DNA of 39,147 nt. Source: Methanosphaera stadtmanae. GTDB lineage: Archaea > Methanobacteriota > Methanobacteria > Methanobacteriales > Methanobacteriaceae. The notes under the pieces are model-generated. The model was given only the letters and a program-made list of their open reading frames with translations. It was not told where the DNA came from and made no database searches. The DNA lies in assembly GCA_015062815.1 (NCBI GenBank), contig SUTP01000006.1, forward strand, positions 1 to 39,147, written 5' to 3'. This document shows positions 1 to 7,783 of this stretch, piece after piece (positions within the stretch are counted from its first letter, which is position 1; every line of letters starts with the position of its first letter). The position numbers and the translations under genes are program-made.

Positions 1-34
1 TTGAACAAAGACAAAAATAAATTTTATGATAATC

Positions 35-78
35 AAAAAAGAGTATTAACTATTATTATTTAGTAATACTTTTTTTTA
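35..78. terminator. Hairpin followed by T-run
   Basis: AGTATTA (42-48) pairs with TAATACT (64-70), and CTA/TAG extends the stem with one bulged A. The stem is flanked by an A-run on the left and a run of eight T on the right, so it could end transcription from either side. No gene is visible between base 1 and 223. A second, weaker hairpin lies at 119-157 (GTGTTTT / AAAACAC), followed by seven T at 163-169. Confidence 0.45.
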
Positions 79-223
79 TCTAAAAATAATTTTGTCAAGT
101 ACTCATTATAAGATGTGGGTGTTTTCAAGTAATAATATTATAATATTTTAAAAACACTACGATTTTTTTGTCATTTTCTATGACTTTAAAAGAATTTTTT
201 TAGCTTTATCAGGTTCATATAAT

Positions 224-493
224 TTATAAGTCATGTTTAATCTTTTGTTCCAATAATGTTATTCTTTCATCCAACTTTTTAATTGTTATTTCAGAAACAT
301 TAGTTAAATTTCCATTTTCAAAATTTTCTATTTCTTTATTGTAAAATTCGGATTCTTCATCGAAAAATTCTTCATTTTCTTTATAATAATCAATAAGACG
401 AGTTATTACATCATTAAAAGTATCTTTTTTAGAAGCTAATTGAGACAAAGCATCATGAGTACTTTTGGATATTTTAATAGTTTTTGTCATCAT
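224..493 (-). CDS. Ribbon-helix-helix (VapB-like) regulator, orphan antitoxin-type
   Basis: Small protein of 89 residues. The N-terminus (TKTIKISKSTHDALSQLA) has the alternating beta-strand and helix pattern of archaeal ribbon-helix-helix proteins of the VapB antitoxin type, which bind DNA as dimers. The C-terminal part is acidic and ends in a heptad-like helix (residues 70-88) that could bind a toxin or form an oligomer. The first ATG is preceded by AGGT at a normal distance; a second ATG follows at once. No PIN-domain or other toxin gene lies beside it in the window, so it may be a solitary regulator or have lost its partner. A palindrome overlaps its promoter, which suits autoregulation. 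Family call fairly sure, function unsure. Confidence 0.7.
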   Translation of the reverse strand: MMTKTIKISKSTHDALSQLASKKDTFNDVITRLIDYYKENEEFFDEESEFYNKEIENFENGNLTNVSEITIKKLDERITLLEQKIKHDL

Positions 494-508
494 ATTTATA
501 CCTAATAG

Positions 509-527
509 TAGTATACTTAGTATACTA
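509..527. promoter_or_regulatory. Near-perfect palindrome over the RHH gene promoter
   Basis: TAGTATACTTAGTATACTA is a 19-base palindrome broken only at its central base. It lies 16-34 bases ahead of the leftward ribbon-helix-helix start at 493 and touches the TATA-like stretch TTTATAGTA read on the minus strand. Ribbon-helix-helix proteins usually repress their own promoters by binding such repeats, so this is the likely operator. Confidence 0.55.
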
Positions 528-637
528 TAAATATATTACAAATAAGTCAATTCAACTTTTTGATACATTTAATATGGGCTTTTACAATAAATAATGTTTC
601 ATATAATGATTTAGTTTTATCCTGACACTATCCGGAT

Positions 638-670
638 GAATATATGGAAAACCATTTCCATAATTTATTC
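638..670. repeat. Hairpin in the gap before the DUF169 gene
   Basis: TATGGAAA (643-650) and TTTCCATA (655-662) form a perfect 8-bp stem with an ACCA loop. GAATA (638-642) and TATTC (666-670) extend it across a 3-base bulge. It has no T-run behind it. The rest of the 340-base gap (494-833) holds only AT-rich sequence and the likely promoter of the next gene, with a TATA-like TTTATAG near 789. Confidence 0.4.
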
Positions 671-833
671 AAATATTGTCTAGCATTATAACTTTGAAAA
701 TCCACGAATAGTTTCCTGTAAAATTATTCTTTTTTCATTAATAAAAAGAGAATTTTATAATAAAAATCTAAATTAATATTTAAATCTATTTATAGCTCTA
801 ATTTAAAAAAGTATTATTAAGGAGATGTGTTTA

Positions 834-1415
834 ATGAGTGATTATGTTACTTTGGCAAATAATTTAAAAAATGAGTTAAAATTGGAAAAAGAGCCTGTTG
901 CTGTTAAAATATTTGAAAAAGAAGAAGATGCTAGTGCAATATTACCTAAATTTGATTCAAAAGCCAGACATTGTGGTATGGTTTATGAGGCTCAAAATGG
1001 TAAATCATTTTATTCAACTATTGATGAACATACCTGTTTAAAAGGTGCTAAAATTTTAGGATTGGCTGAAAATGATAATGATCCTATTGTACCTTTTTTA
1101 GAAAAAGAATCTGAAGCTATTGCATATGCACCACTTGAGAAAGCTAACTTCAAACCTGATTCTGTGTTGATTTATGTAACACCTATTCAAGCAAAGGATC
1201 TTGCTAAAATGTATAGAGTTAAGGTTGGTAAAAGATTCCGTGGAGACTTTTATGCAGCTTTTAGTTTATGTTCTGATGCAACTATTATTCCTATGAAAAC
1301 TAATGAGCCTAATTTAACTTTAGGTTGTGGTGGTTCTAGAAAGGATGGTCATATTGAGGATTATGAAGAGGTTATTGGTTTAACTATTGATAACTTGGAA
1401 TCATTGTTTAATTAA
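834..1415 (+). CDS. DUF169 family protein
   Basis: A 193-residue protein with the layout of the DUF169 family, widespread in methanogens and anaerobic bacteria: an N-terminal segment with EPVAVKIF, a central conserved Cys/His stretch (CGMVYEAQ, then DEHTCLKGA) and a C-terminal CSDATIIPM...GCGGSRKDG segment. The biochemical role of the family is not established; conserved Cys residues suggest metal or redox chemistry. I place the start at the ATG at 834 because AAGGAG at 819-824 sits 9 bases before it. The in-frame ATG at 825 abuts that ribosome site and would be unusable. It stands alone between an orphan regulator and a convergent exporter gene. Confidence 0.8.
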   Translation: MSDYVTLANNLKNELKLEKEPVAVKIFEKEEDASAILPKFDSKARHCGMVYEAQNGKSFYSTIDEHTCLKGAKILGLAENDNDPIVPFLEKESEAIAYAPLEKANFKPDSVLIYVTPIQAKDLAKMYRVKVGKRFRGDFYAAFSLCSDATIIPMKTNEPNLTLGCGGSRKDGHIEDYEEVIGLTIDNLESLFN

Positions 1416-1458
1416 TTAAACCTATAATTTCTCCCCATTTTTTTTTTAAATATCTTTT

Positions 1459-2802
1459 TTAACTACTATTTTTGATTAAACGGTTTATATATGTACTGGA
1501 CCATATGAATGTTATGATACATGCTGTTAATTGTCCTGCTATTATTCCATACCATGCACCATGTTCGCCCATTGTCAATACCATTGCAAATATGTATGAG
1601 AATATTAAAGAAAATATTAATTGTCTCATTAATGTTTGTATCATTGCTGTTATTCCTTTTCCTAATCCCTGAAATGTTAATGTTGAAGGTGCTCCAATTG
1701 CTGTGCAGAAGAAGAATGGTATCATTGTAATTAGGAATTCTATCATTGTAGCAGATAAATGTGCACTTTTTTCTGAATAACTGAATAGATAGACTATCTG
1801 TGGTGCAAATATAAGAATTATTAAGCCAATAATTACTGAAGCAAGTAGTGACAGTAATATACTATATCTTTGTGCTGTTTGTATATTTTTAAATCTTCTA
1901 GCTCCGTAATTTGCTCCTACAACAGATACTAGTGCTGTTGAAATTGCTACTATTGGCATGACTCCAAGAGTTATTACTCTCCAGCATGTTGAATATACTG
2001 CAACAGCATCTGTAGATGCTACTATTGTTAATAATGCTGAGAATACTGCTGCAAATACTGCTGTCATAACCATTTCTAAACTAGCTGGAAGACCTACACC
2101 AAGTATGTCTTTAGTTATTTCTTGACTAAACTTAAAATTTGATTTGAATGGTTTGAGATAAGTATCCTTTTTGATGTAAATCCAGTAATACAAGACAAAT
2201 ATAACTGTAGTTGTTGATATGATCGTTGCATATGCTGCTCCGCTTACTCCCATTCCTAGTAAATAAATGAATATTGGATCAAGAATCATATTCAGTATTC
2301 CTGATATTGCCATTGCATACATTGTTCTTGTCACATCACCTTCTGCTCTGAGTATTCCATACATTGAATTTGGTAAAACAAATAATACTGTACCCGTAAA
2401 CATTATTGTACCATATTCTATTGCATAAGATAATGTTTGTCCAGCACCCATTACTATTAATACAGGTTTCATTAAGATTAATAGTAAAATCATTATTATT
2501 AATGATATGATAATAGTTAAAATTATGCTATGAATAGCTCCATTATCTGCTTTATCTTTACGTTTTTGACCAATATAACGTGATATGGATGCTGTTGCAC
2601 CAGCTCCCAGTCCATTTCCCAGACCTATTAATATAAGAAATAATGGTGTTACAAAACCTACACCTGCAAGTGCATCAGCTCCCAGACCTGCAACCCATAT
2701 ACCATCCACTAGGTTATAGATACTTGTGATAATCATTGATATCATCAGTGGCCCTGATAATTTTCTAATAGCAGTTTTTGGATTTCCTAATAATAATTCC
2801 AC
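1459..2802 (-). CDS. MATE family multidrug/cation antiporter
   Basis: A 447-residue membrane protein with about twelve hydrophobic segments and MATE (MatE/NorM) signatures: PKTAIRKLSGPLMISMI at the start, LGADALAGVGFVTPLF, LGNGLGAGATASISRYIGQ, and the half-repeat near VVGANYGARRF. MATE proteins export drugs or metabolites in exchange for Na+ or H+. It is closely related to the second exporter at 25165-26550. The start is uncertain. The only canonical codon in the frame is GTG at 2802, with a poor ribosome site, yet the frame stays open for another 21 codons upstream to a TAA, with no ATG, GTG or TTG. The native start may be noncanonical, or an ATG may have been lost. Confidence 0.9.
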   Translation of the reverse strand: MELLLGNPKTAIRKLSGPLMISMIITSIYNLVDGIWVAGLGADALAGVGFVTPLFLILIGLGNGLGAGATASISRYIGQKRKDKADNGAIHSIILTIIISLIIMILLLILMKPVLIVMGAGQTLSYAIEYGTIMFTGTVLFVLPNSMYGILRAEGDVTRTMYAMAISGILNMILDPIFIYLLGMGVSGAAYATIISTTTVIFVLYYWIYIKKDTYLKPFKSNFKFSQEITKDILGVGLPASLEMVMTAVFAAVFSALLTIVASTDAVAVYSTCWRVITLGVMPIVAISTALVSVVGANYGARRFKNIQTAQRYSILLSLLASVIIGLIILIFAPQIVYLFSYSEKSAHLSATMIEFLITMIPFFFCTAIGAPSTLTFQGLGKGITAMIQTLMRQLIFSLIFSYIFAMVLTMGEHGAWYGIIAGQLTACIITFIWSSTYINRLIKNSS

Positions 2803-2945
2803 ACCTTTTGTAGTTTTATCATCTGATTCATTTTCAATTTGATTAACTATATCAAAACACCCCCATTAAATAATAAAAAATTACAAGTAAAGGTATATTT
2901 TTCATCATATAAAAATAGTAATATTGAATAATAGGAGTAATTCTG

Positions 2946-3650
2946 ATGGTTAAACAAATTGAATCATGTTTAATATGTGGTCATGATATTCAATATTTAG
3001 AGGAAACAAAAGAAATGAATTGTTTCTATTGTAATAGATTATTTTCTAGTAATGCTTCATGTATTAATAATCATTACGTGTGTGATGAATGTCATTCCAA
3101 AAATGCAATTGAAGCTATTATGAAAATAGCAAAAGAAGAAAACTCTGGAAATCCTCTTGAAATTGCTGTTAAAATGATGAAAAATCCCCACGTTCATATG
3201 CATGGACCTGAAAATCATGTACTGGTAGGTGCTGCATTATTAACTGCATACAAAAATAGTGGTGGAAAAATAGAAGATTTTAATAAATCTCTTCTTGAAA
3301 TAAGAAAACGTGGCTCTCAAGTTCCCGGTGGTATATGTGGAAATTGGGGTTGCTGTGGTGCAGCTGTTAGCAGTGGTATTTTCATAAGTGTAATTACTGA
3401 TTCAACACCACTTAGTAAAAAACCTCTTGCTCTTTCAACAAATATGACTTCTAAAGCACTTGCAAAAATTGGTGAAATTGGTGGACCACGATGCTGTAAA
3501 AGAAATGGTTTCTTATCAATACTCGAAGCAGTTAAATATGTTGAAGAAGTTTTTGACATTAAAATGAACCTAACAGATAATTATAAATGTGAATTTTACC
3601 ATAAAAATAAGGAGTGTATAGCTAACAGATGCCCTTTTTTTGAAATATGA
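2946..3650 (+). CDS. DUF5714-type Cys-rich protein
   Basis: A 234-residue soluble protein. Residues 1-50 carry paired cysteines (CLICG, CFYC, CDEC), as in a zinc ribbon. The middle holds a glycine/cysteine-rich core (PGGICGNWGCCGAAVSSGIF, then GGPRCCKRNGFLSI). The C-terminus has further Cys (CEFYHKNKECIANRCPFF). This matches my memory of the DUF5714 family of methanogens and clostridia, whose function is unknown; the many Cys suggest an Fe-S or zinc site. A TATA-like ATATAAAAATAG near 2910 and AGGAG at 2932-2936 precede the ATG. The downstream gene at 3738 starts 87 bases after the stop and may be co-transcribed. Confidence 0.7.
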   Translation: MVKQIESCLICGHDIQYLEETKEMNCFYCNRLFSSNASCINNHYVCDECHSKNAIEAIMKIAKEENSGNPLEIAVKMMKNPHVHMHGPENHVLVGAALLTAYKNSGGKIEDFNKSLLEIRKRGSQVPGGICGNWGCCGAAVSSGIFISVITDSTPLSKKPLALSTNMTSKALAKIGEIGGPRCCKRNGFLSILEAVKYVEEVFDIKMNLTDNYKCEFYHKNKECIANRCPFFEI

Positions 3651-3737
3651 AAAATATTTAAGAAGTATAACACAAGTTACTACAAAACCACTAAAAACTT
3701 TAAAAACCTTGAAGATATATAATTAATAGGTGTTTAG

Positions 3738-4208
3738 ATGAGCAATATAAATGTTGATAATATTATTTTTACTGAATTATTAAATAGATTTCTAGATAAG
3801 TATTCTGCTAATGATGAAGATATGAAAAATGAACTTAATTTGTATTTACAAGAAAATCAGGACACTCTGTTAAAAATTATTAAATTAGATGAATTTCCTT
3901 TGACAGATCTTGCTAAACAGAAGTTCGTGACCAGCATACAATTAACCAATAATCCCCTAGAAATCAATGATTCACTTGAAGAGTTTATGATTAATAAAAT
4001 GTTTAATTTAAATCTTGATAAAAAAGAGGAAGCAGAAAATAGTCCTTGTATTAATATTTATTATGATGTTCAAAAGATGCATTGTATAGGATGTGGAAAA
4101 GAAGCTCTTTATGACTTAACTACTCAAGCTATAGAAAGATTAAATATTAAGGAAAATGAGATTGTATTCTGTATTAATACTTATAATTCTCTAAAAGAGA
4201 ATAATTAA
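3738..4208 (+). CDS. Hypothetical protein with C-terminal CxxC motif
   Basis: A 156-residue acidic protein I do not recognise. The N-terminal two thirds are predicted helical (LLNRFLDKYSANDEDMKNELNLYLQEN split over several helices). The last third has a short beta/Cys part, C-INIYYD, MHCIGCGKEALYDL, ending VFCINTYN. The CIGC pair could bind a metal or act in redox chemistry. It lies behind the Cys-rich DUF5714-type gene on the same strand and converges on the radical-SAM-like gene 12 bases away. The ATG is preceded by TAGGTG at 3728-3733. No function can be assigned. Confidence 0.65.
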   Translation: MSNINVDNIIFTELLNRFLDKYSANDEDMKNELNLYLQENQDTLLKIIKLDEFPLTDLAKQKFVTSIQLTNNPLEINDSLEEFMINKMFNLNLDKKEEAENSPCINIYYDVQKMHCIGCGKEALYDLTTQAIERLNIKENEIVFCINTYNSLKENN

Positions 4209-4220
4209 CCATTTTCTCAT

Positions 4221-5159
4221 TTAATTTTTTCTAAAATCATTTAGAATATCCTGTATTTCTTCAATATTGTATATGTTTGGATTTGTATTATCTGTATATA
4301 CTCCGGAGATTATATTTACTCCTAATTTAAGTAATTCGTTTATTATGCTTATTCCATTTGTCGGATATTTATATTTAATATTTATATCAGGCAGTATTGT
4401 TCGTAATATGGCTACTATTTTTAAGAGATAATTATTATTGTATTGTGGATGATATTCTTCAGGATTATCACAAAATGGATCTACTCCCAATACTTCAACC
4501 GTGTTAATATTAAAATCTATGATTTTACGAATTAATACTGCAATATCAACAGGTGATTCACCAGAATTAATTAAAAGTTCACCTACTAAGTCAATATTTG
4601 AAGAATTATCAGATAATTCTTTAATAAATTTCTCATACATATTAACTGATTTAGGATTATTATCAGATAAATCTAATTTTCTCAAATCATATAAATCAAT
4701 GATTAATGCATCAATATCCAAATCATCAATATCCGCGTAATGTTTATATGGAACTTTAATATTAACTTTAACTTCGTGAGAATTAAGAAGTTGTACCAGT
4801 TTAAAAAGTTCGTTACTGCTAAATTCAGTTAATGTATAACAATTAATTGCACTGATACCACACTGGTCAATATTTCTTAACTTAATATTAATCAGGTTCT
4901 CCGTATATTTAGGATGGTATTGTTCAGTCGTGTAAAGACTTCTACAGTTACAAGCAGACATGCCAATAAACGTCAATAAAACTGGTGGATAATGAATATC
5001 CTGTTCTAAGAATATTTCTGAATCTAAGTTATTGTTATTTTCACTAGCTTTATCCATAAGTTTATCTAGTTGTTCACCTTCACTTAATCCCAGAACATAT
5101 TCCATATCTTCATCTAAAACAACTTGTTTAGAAAATCTTTCTAATATATCATTTATCAT
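4221..5159 (-). CDS. Degenerate radical-SAM / BioB-like protein
   Basis: A 312-residue protein. The N-terminal helical segment (ILERFSKQVVLDEDMEYVLG, then LSEGEQLDKLMDKASE) resembles the lead-in of biotin-synthase-like radical SAM enzymes. The rest alternates helix and strand like a TIM barrel (INIKLRNID, VKVNIKVPY, IDALIIDLYDL, VGELLINSGESPVD, VEVLGVDPF, NIISGVYTDN). The CxxxCxxC cluster motif expected near residue 70 is replaced by ACNCRSLY, with only two close Cys (70, 72). It may therefore be a non-catalytic or differently liganded relative. The ATG at 5159 is chosen because TGTGAT lies just before it; GTG at 5168 is part of that site. The ferredoxin gene ends 15 bases upstream on the same strand, suggesting an electron-transfer pair. 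Confidence 0.6.
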   Translation of the reverse strand: MINDILERFSKQVVLDEDMEYVLGLSEGEQLDKLMDKASENNNNLDSEIFLEQDIHYPPVLLTFIGMSACNCRSLYTTEQYHPKYTENLINIKLRNIDQCGISAINCYTLTEFSSNELFKLVQLLNSHEVKVNIKVPYKHYADIDDLDIDALIIDLYDLRKLDLSDNNPKSVNMYEKFIKELSDNSSNIDLVGELLINSGESPVDIAVLIRKIIDFNINTVEVLGVDPFCDNPEEYHPQYNNNYLLKIVAILRTILPDINIKYKYPTNGISIINELLKLGVNIISGVYTDNTNPNIYNIEEIQDILNDFRKN

Positions 5160-5174
5160 AATAATCACAAAATA

Positions 5175-5357
5175 TTAAGATTCAACTAAAGTAATTGCAT
5201 CAAAGATACATTCGGTTATACATAATCCACAACCAACACATGTATCAGGATTTTTTTCTTTAACATAAGCTCTGACAAATAAATTATCTACAGGACATAC
5301 TTTAACACATTTACCGCATCCTACACATTTTAAAACAGAAATTTTAATTTTACTCAT
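5175..5357 (-). CDS. 2[4Fe-4S] ferredoxin
   Basis: A 60-residue ferredoxin with two complete cluster motifs: Cys 11, 14, 17, 21 and Cys 40, 43, 46, 50, both CX2CX2CX3C, each followed by the usual small/Pro or Ile residues. It carries low-potential electrons in the cytoplasm. The start is the ATG at 5357, with AGGTGAT at 5364-5370 six bases away; the longer reading to 5405 would add a hydrophobic stretch unlike ferredoxins. It leads a two-gene leftward unit with the radical-SAM-like gene and may be its electron donor (inference). A TATA-like ATATAAAAT lies near 5431-5441 on the minus strand. Confidence 0.9.
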   Translation of the reverse strand: MSKIKISVLKCVGCGKCVKVCPVDNLFVRAYVKEKNPDTCVGCGLCITECIFDAITLVES

Positions 5358-6066
5358 GAATATATCACCTATAATTATTATAAAAAATGACTTAAAGACC
5401 AGCAAAACTGGTAAAAAAATAACATAATATTTTATATGCTTAAGGTATGTTACTAATAATACTTAATTTTTAAGCTTTTAGAATCATTATATTGATAATT
5501 AAAAATGATTATAAACATTGTTAAATATGTTTATACGATAAAGTAAGTTAAAATTAACTGAAAATAGAAAAAACTACTAAAAAAAATAAAGATATGATTA
5601 AAATATGGGGAATTTATTTCTTATTTGACAATAAAATCATTAAAAAGTATAACGTGAATTTTGTAATGATAGATTTGAAATAAATTTAAGTTAGTTTTAA
5701 TCATATAGTTTGTAATTTCCTGAAATATCTTTTTAGGAGATAAGTAATTCTTATATTTAAAGATATTTTTGAATGTTATATTTGCAAATGAAATATTATA
5801 ATAATTTTTTAACAATTTTATTATCTTAACTTAATAATTATAATGATAATTCATTAGAAATTATTAAGTAATAATACTAACTTGTAAGTAGTATATAAAG
5901 CTATCGAATATTTGTTCTAAAATAAAATTAGTTATTTTCTAATAAATTGAAGGAGATTCTAGTAATAATAATCAAGCAACATTTATAATAATATAATACA
6001 TATAGTAATATGTTAAAAAAAATTAAAATTTACAAAAAAAATCAAGATTGTAAAGGAAATTTTTAT
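5358..6066. other. AT-rich divergent intergenic region
   Basis: About 700 bases between the ferredoxin and the TetR gene. It holds the leftward ferredoxin promoter near 5435, an inverted repeat ATACTA-N9-TAGTAT at 5874-5894 that runs into a rightward TATA box (TATATAAAG, 5892-5900), and an isolated AAGGAGAT at 5950-5957 with no start codon behind it. A leftward open frame at 5621-5815 has biased, low-complexity composition and I do not accept it as a gene. Confidence 0.5.
5874..5900 (+). promoter_or_regulatory. Inverted repeat plus TATA box before TetR gene 1
   Basis: ATACTA (5874-5879) and TAGTAT (5889-5894) form a perfect inverted repeat with a 9-base spacer, and a TATA-like TATATAAAG follows directly. 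A repressor bound here would cover the TATA box. The 13-mer ATACTAACTTGTA at 5874-5886 recurs exactly at 37816-37828, in the gap upstream of the second TetR gene. The gene start is 170 bases downstream, so the leader would be long. Confidence 0.45.
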
Positions 6067-6654
6067 ATGAACACTGAAGAAAATATATTAAAAACAACAT
6101 ATGAATTATTACTAGAAAAAAGAAATTTAAACATATCAATGTCTGAAATATGTAAAAAATCAAATAATAGTCCAGGTACAATATATTATCACTTCAAAAA
6201 CAAAGAAGAACTTATCAAAGCAACACTAACAAAGTATATAATAAATGTATATTTTAATCAAATAAGTTATTTCAAAATTTTGCAAGGTACCACTTTTGAT
6301 AAAATTAAATATTGCTACAATATTGCACTAAATTTTAATCAAGACATAAAAATAAATGATAATGATTTGAATAAATTTTTATTATTAATCTTGCAAAGCA
6401 AAGAAAAATACCCTGACTTATTCCTAAAATATACAAAAGTTAAAAGTTCTTTTAATAAAGTGTTAAATAATATTATATCCGAAGGTATAAAAAATGATGA
6501 ATTAAAAAACGACTTGGATGTTGAAAAAATAGTTGACATCATAAAAAAAGATATTAACGGCATATTTTTCACAAAATACCTGAATGATACAGAAGATATA
6601 GAAAAATTAACCAATTATAGTTTCGCATTAACCTGGAATTATATAAAAAAATAA
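6067..6654 (+). CDS. TetR/AcrR family transcriptional regulator
   Basis: A 195-residue regulator. Residues 1-50 form the TetR helix-turn-helix: ILKTTYELLLEKRNLNISMS, EICKKSNNSPGTIYYHFKNKEEL. The all-helical remainder is the ligand and dimer domain. I start it at the ATG at 6067, which aligns with the start of the paralogue at 38445; 19 basic codons upstream (from 6010) look like untranslated A-rich leader. AAAGGAAA precedes the ATG. Both paralogues end alike (TWNYIKK versus VWNSLKP). The target genes are not evident: the next gene downstream is nearly 600 bases away. Autoregulation through the inverted repeat at 5874-5894 is possible. Confidence 0.85.
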   Translation: MNTEENILKTTYELLLEKRNLNISMSEICKKSNNSPGTIYYHFKNKEELIKATLTKYIINVYFNQISYFKILQGTTFDKIKYCYNIALNFNQDIKINDNDLNKFLLLILQSKEKYPDLFLKYTKVKSSFNKVLNNIISEGIKNDELKNDLDVEKIVDIIKKDINGIFFTKYLNDTEDIEKLTNYSFALTWNYIKK

Positions 6655-7236
6655 AATAATCACCCCTAATTATCTCTCATTTTATCAATTTCAAAGTAAT
6701 TTAAACTACCTGCATTTTTATTATCGATTATACAATTTTCATTACTCGATTATTTCATCTTTACCTAAAATTTTCAGATAACTTTTAATTATTAAAACCC
6801 ATAATAGTCAAAAACATACTACAGTCAAGTACACATCTTTTATTAACTGTTTTTCTATAATATCCATTTATTAACTAATATTTAAACACTTAACAGTTTA
6901 AATATGCTTTTTATGTATTTTATTATTTTGTAGAAAAATCAGAGTATTAATAATTTTAAACAGGATTCATACCAATTCCATTAAGAATTTTTAATTTCTA
7001 TGGTTTTAAGATTTTTATTTATTACTTTTATTAGGATAACTTATGATTTTTTAATACTTATCAAGACCCCTATATGAATACTTCTCAACACCCCCATGAT
7101 TACTTATCAACACCCCCCATTACTTATCAATCCCCCTTAGATTTGCTTTATAATAAAAAAAATATAAAGAAAAAAACAAGAATGTGAAAAAAACAACATT
7201 CCAAATACAAACATTTATAATAAGAAGGTGATTAAA
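6655..7236. other. Long intergenic region with direct-repeat array
   Basis: About 580 bases without a credible gene. Most is featureless AT-rich sequence. The right-hand part holds four C-rich direct repeats (7055-7137), a TATA-like TTTATAATAAA at 7145-7155 and a small hairpin GAATGT/ACATTC near 7180-7200, all ahead of the small gene at 7237. Confidence 0.5.
7055..7137 (+). repeat. Four direct repeats of TACTTATCAACACCCCC
   Basis: Copies start at 7055 (TACTTATCAAGACCCC), 7079 (TACTTCTCAACACCCCC), 7101 (TACTTATCAACACCCCCC) and 7121 (TACTTATCAATCCCCC). The starts are 24, 22 and 20 bases apart, close to two helical turns. The C-runs stand out in this AT-rich sequence. The array ends 8 bases before a TATA-like box, where an archaeal activator or repressor would bind. 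It is not a CRISPR: units are short, spacers are 3-8 bases, and there are no cas genes. Confidence 0.75.
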
Positions 7237-7410
7237 ATGTTAGAATTCATTAGAAAAGAAAATATTCGTAGTTTAGAAGCCAATAAACCCTATCTAATAA
7301 ATGATATAAATGTGAACGAAATAAACATGAGCACACTTATCATAATTACAACATTAATGGTTTTATTTATCACATCAATTAAACTCATAACGATATCAGG
7401 AAATATTTAA
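7237..7410 (+). CDS. Small single-span membrane protein
   Basis: A 57-residue protein: a polar N-terminus (LEFIRKENIRSLEANKPYL) followed by one strongly hydrophobic segment (STLIIITTLMVLFITSIKLI, about residues 31-50) and a short tail. The start is the ATG at 7237, because GAAGGTGAT at 7224-7232 is a strong ribosome site whose GTG should not itself be the start. A TATA-like box at 7145-7155 and the four-copy repeat array precede it, so it appears to be a regulated gene of its own. I do not recognise a family and give no function. Confidence 0.6.
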   Translation: MLEFIRKENIRSLEANKPYLINDINVNEINMSTLIIITTLMVLFITSIKLITISGNI

Positions 7411-7509
7411 GATTCACAAAAAACACCCTCCATAGAATCTCAAATAATAATCTACATACGTATATGAAATATAAAATCATTATTTAGTTCATATCAAAGG
7501 GATATTAAA

Positions 7510-7620
7510 ATGATTATACAAGATAAAATAACAAAGTTTATAGAGAGCCAAAATAAAGATAAGAAAAAAACTGTTAAAATAAGTATGAGCCAAAACTTAT
7601 TAAGCAAATACAGGGATTGA
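7510..7620 (+). CDS. Possible 36-residue basic small protein
   Basis: An ATG at 7510 opens 36 codons to TGA at 7618-7620. The product is lysine-rich, beginning MIIQDKITKFIESQNKD and ending MSQNLLSKYRD. A TATA-like GAAATATAAAAT lies at 7465-7476 and AAAGGGAT at 7497-7504 sits six bases before the ATG, so all parts of a small gene are present. It lies 100 bases after the membrane micro-protein gene. No homology is recognised and it could be chance in AT-rich DNA. Confidence 0.35.
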   Translation: MIIQDKITKFIESQNKDKKKTVKISMSQNLLSKYRD

Positions 7621-7783
7621 TTTCTTTACTTACCTTTTACTATTTTTTTACTAAATTTATTAATAATTTTAATTTTAAGACCACATAATTATTTCATTAA
7701 AACATTCAAACTTTATAATTTAACTTTCTCAGTTAAAAATCATTATATAAATACAAGTAATATATCTTATGATAGGAATTATC

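Noticed and set aside
90-105. Remnant of a second copy of the insertion sequence (TTTTGTCAAG matches the right end)
   Set aside because: Only ten bases match, the GGGGGCTAA that should follow is absent, and no transposase remains nearby.
5621-5815. 64-codon leftward open frame
   Set aside because: The product is a low-complexity Asn/Ile/Lys/Tyr-rich sequence expected by chance in AT-rich DNA, with no ribosome site.
5950-5957. AAGGAGAT as the start of an additional gene
   Set aside because: No ATG, GTG or TTG lies within a usable distance, and stop codons follow at once.
7055-7137. CRISPR array
   Set aside because: Units are only 16-18 bases, gaps are 3-8 bases and no cas genes are near, so it is a direct-repeat regulatory array instead.
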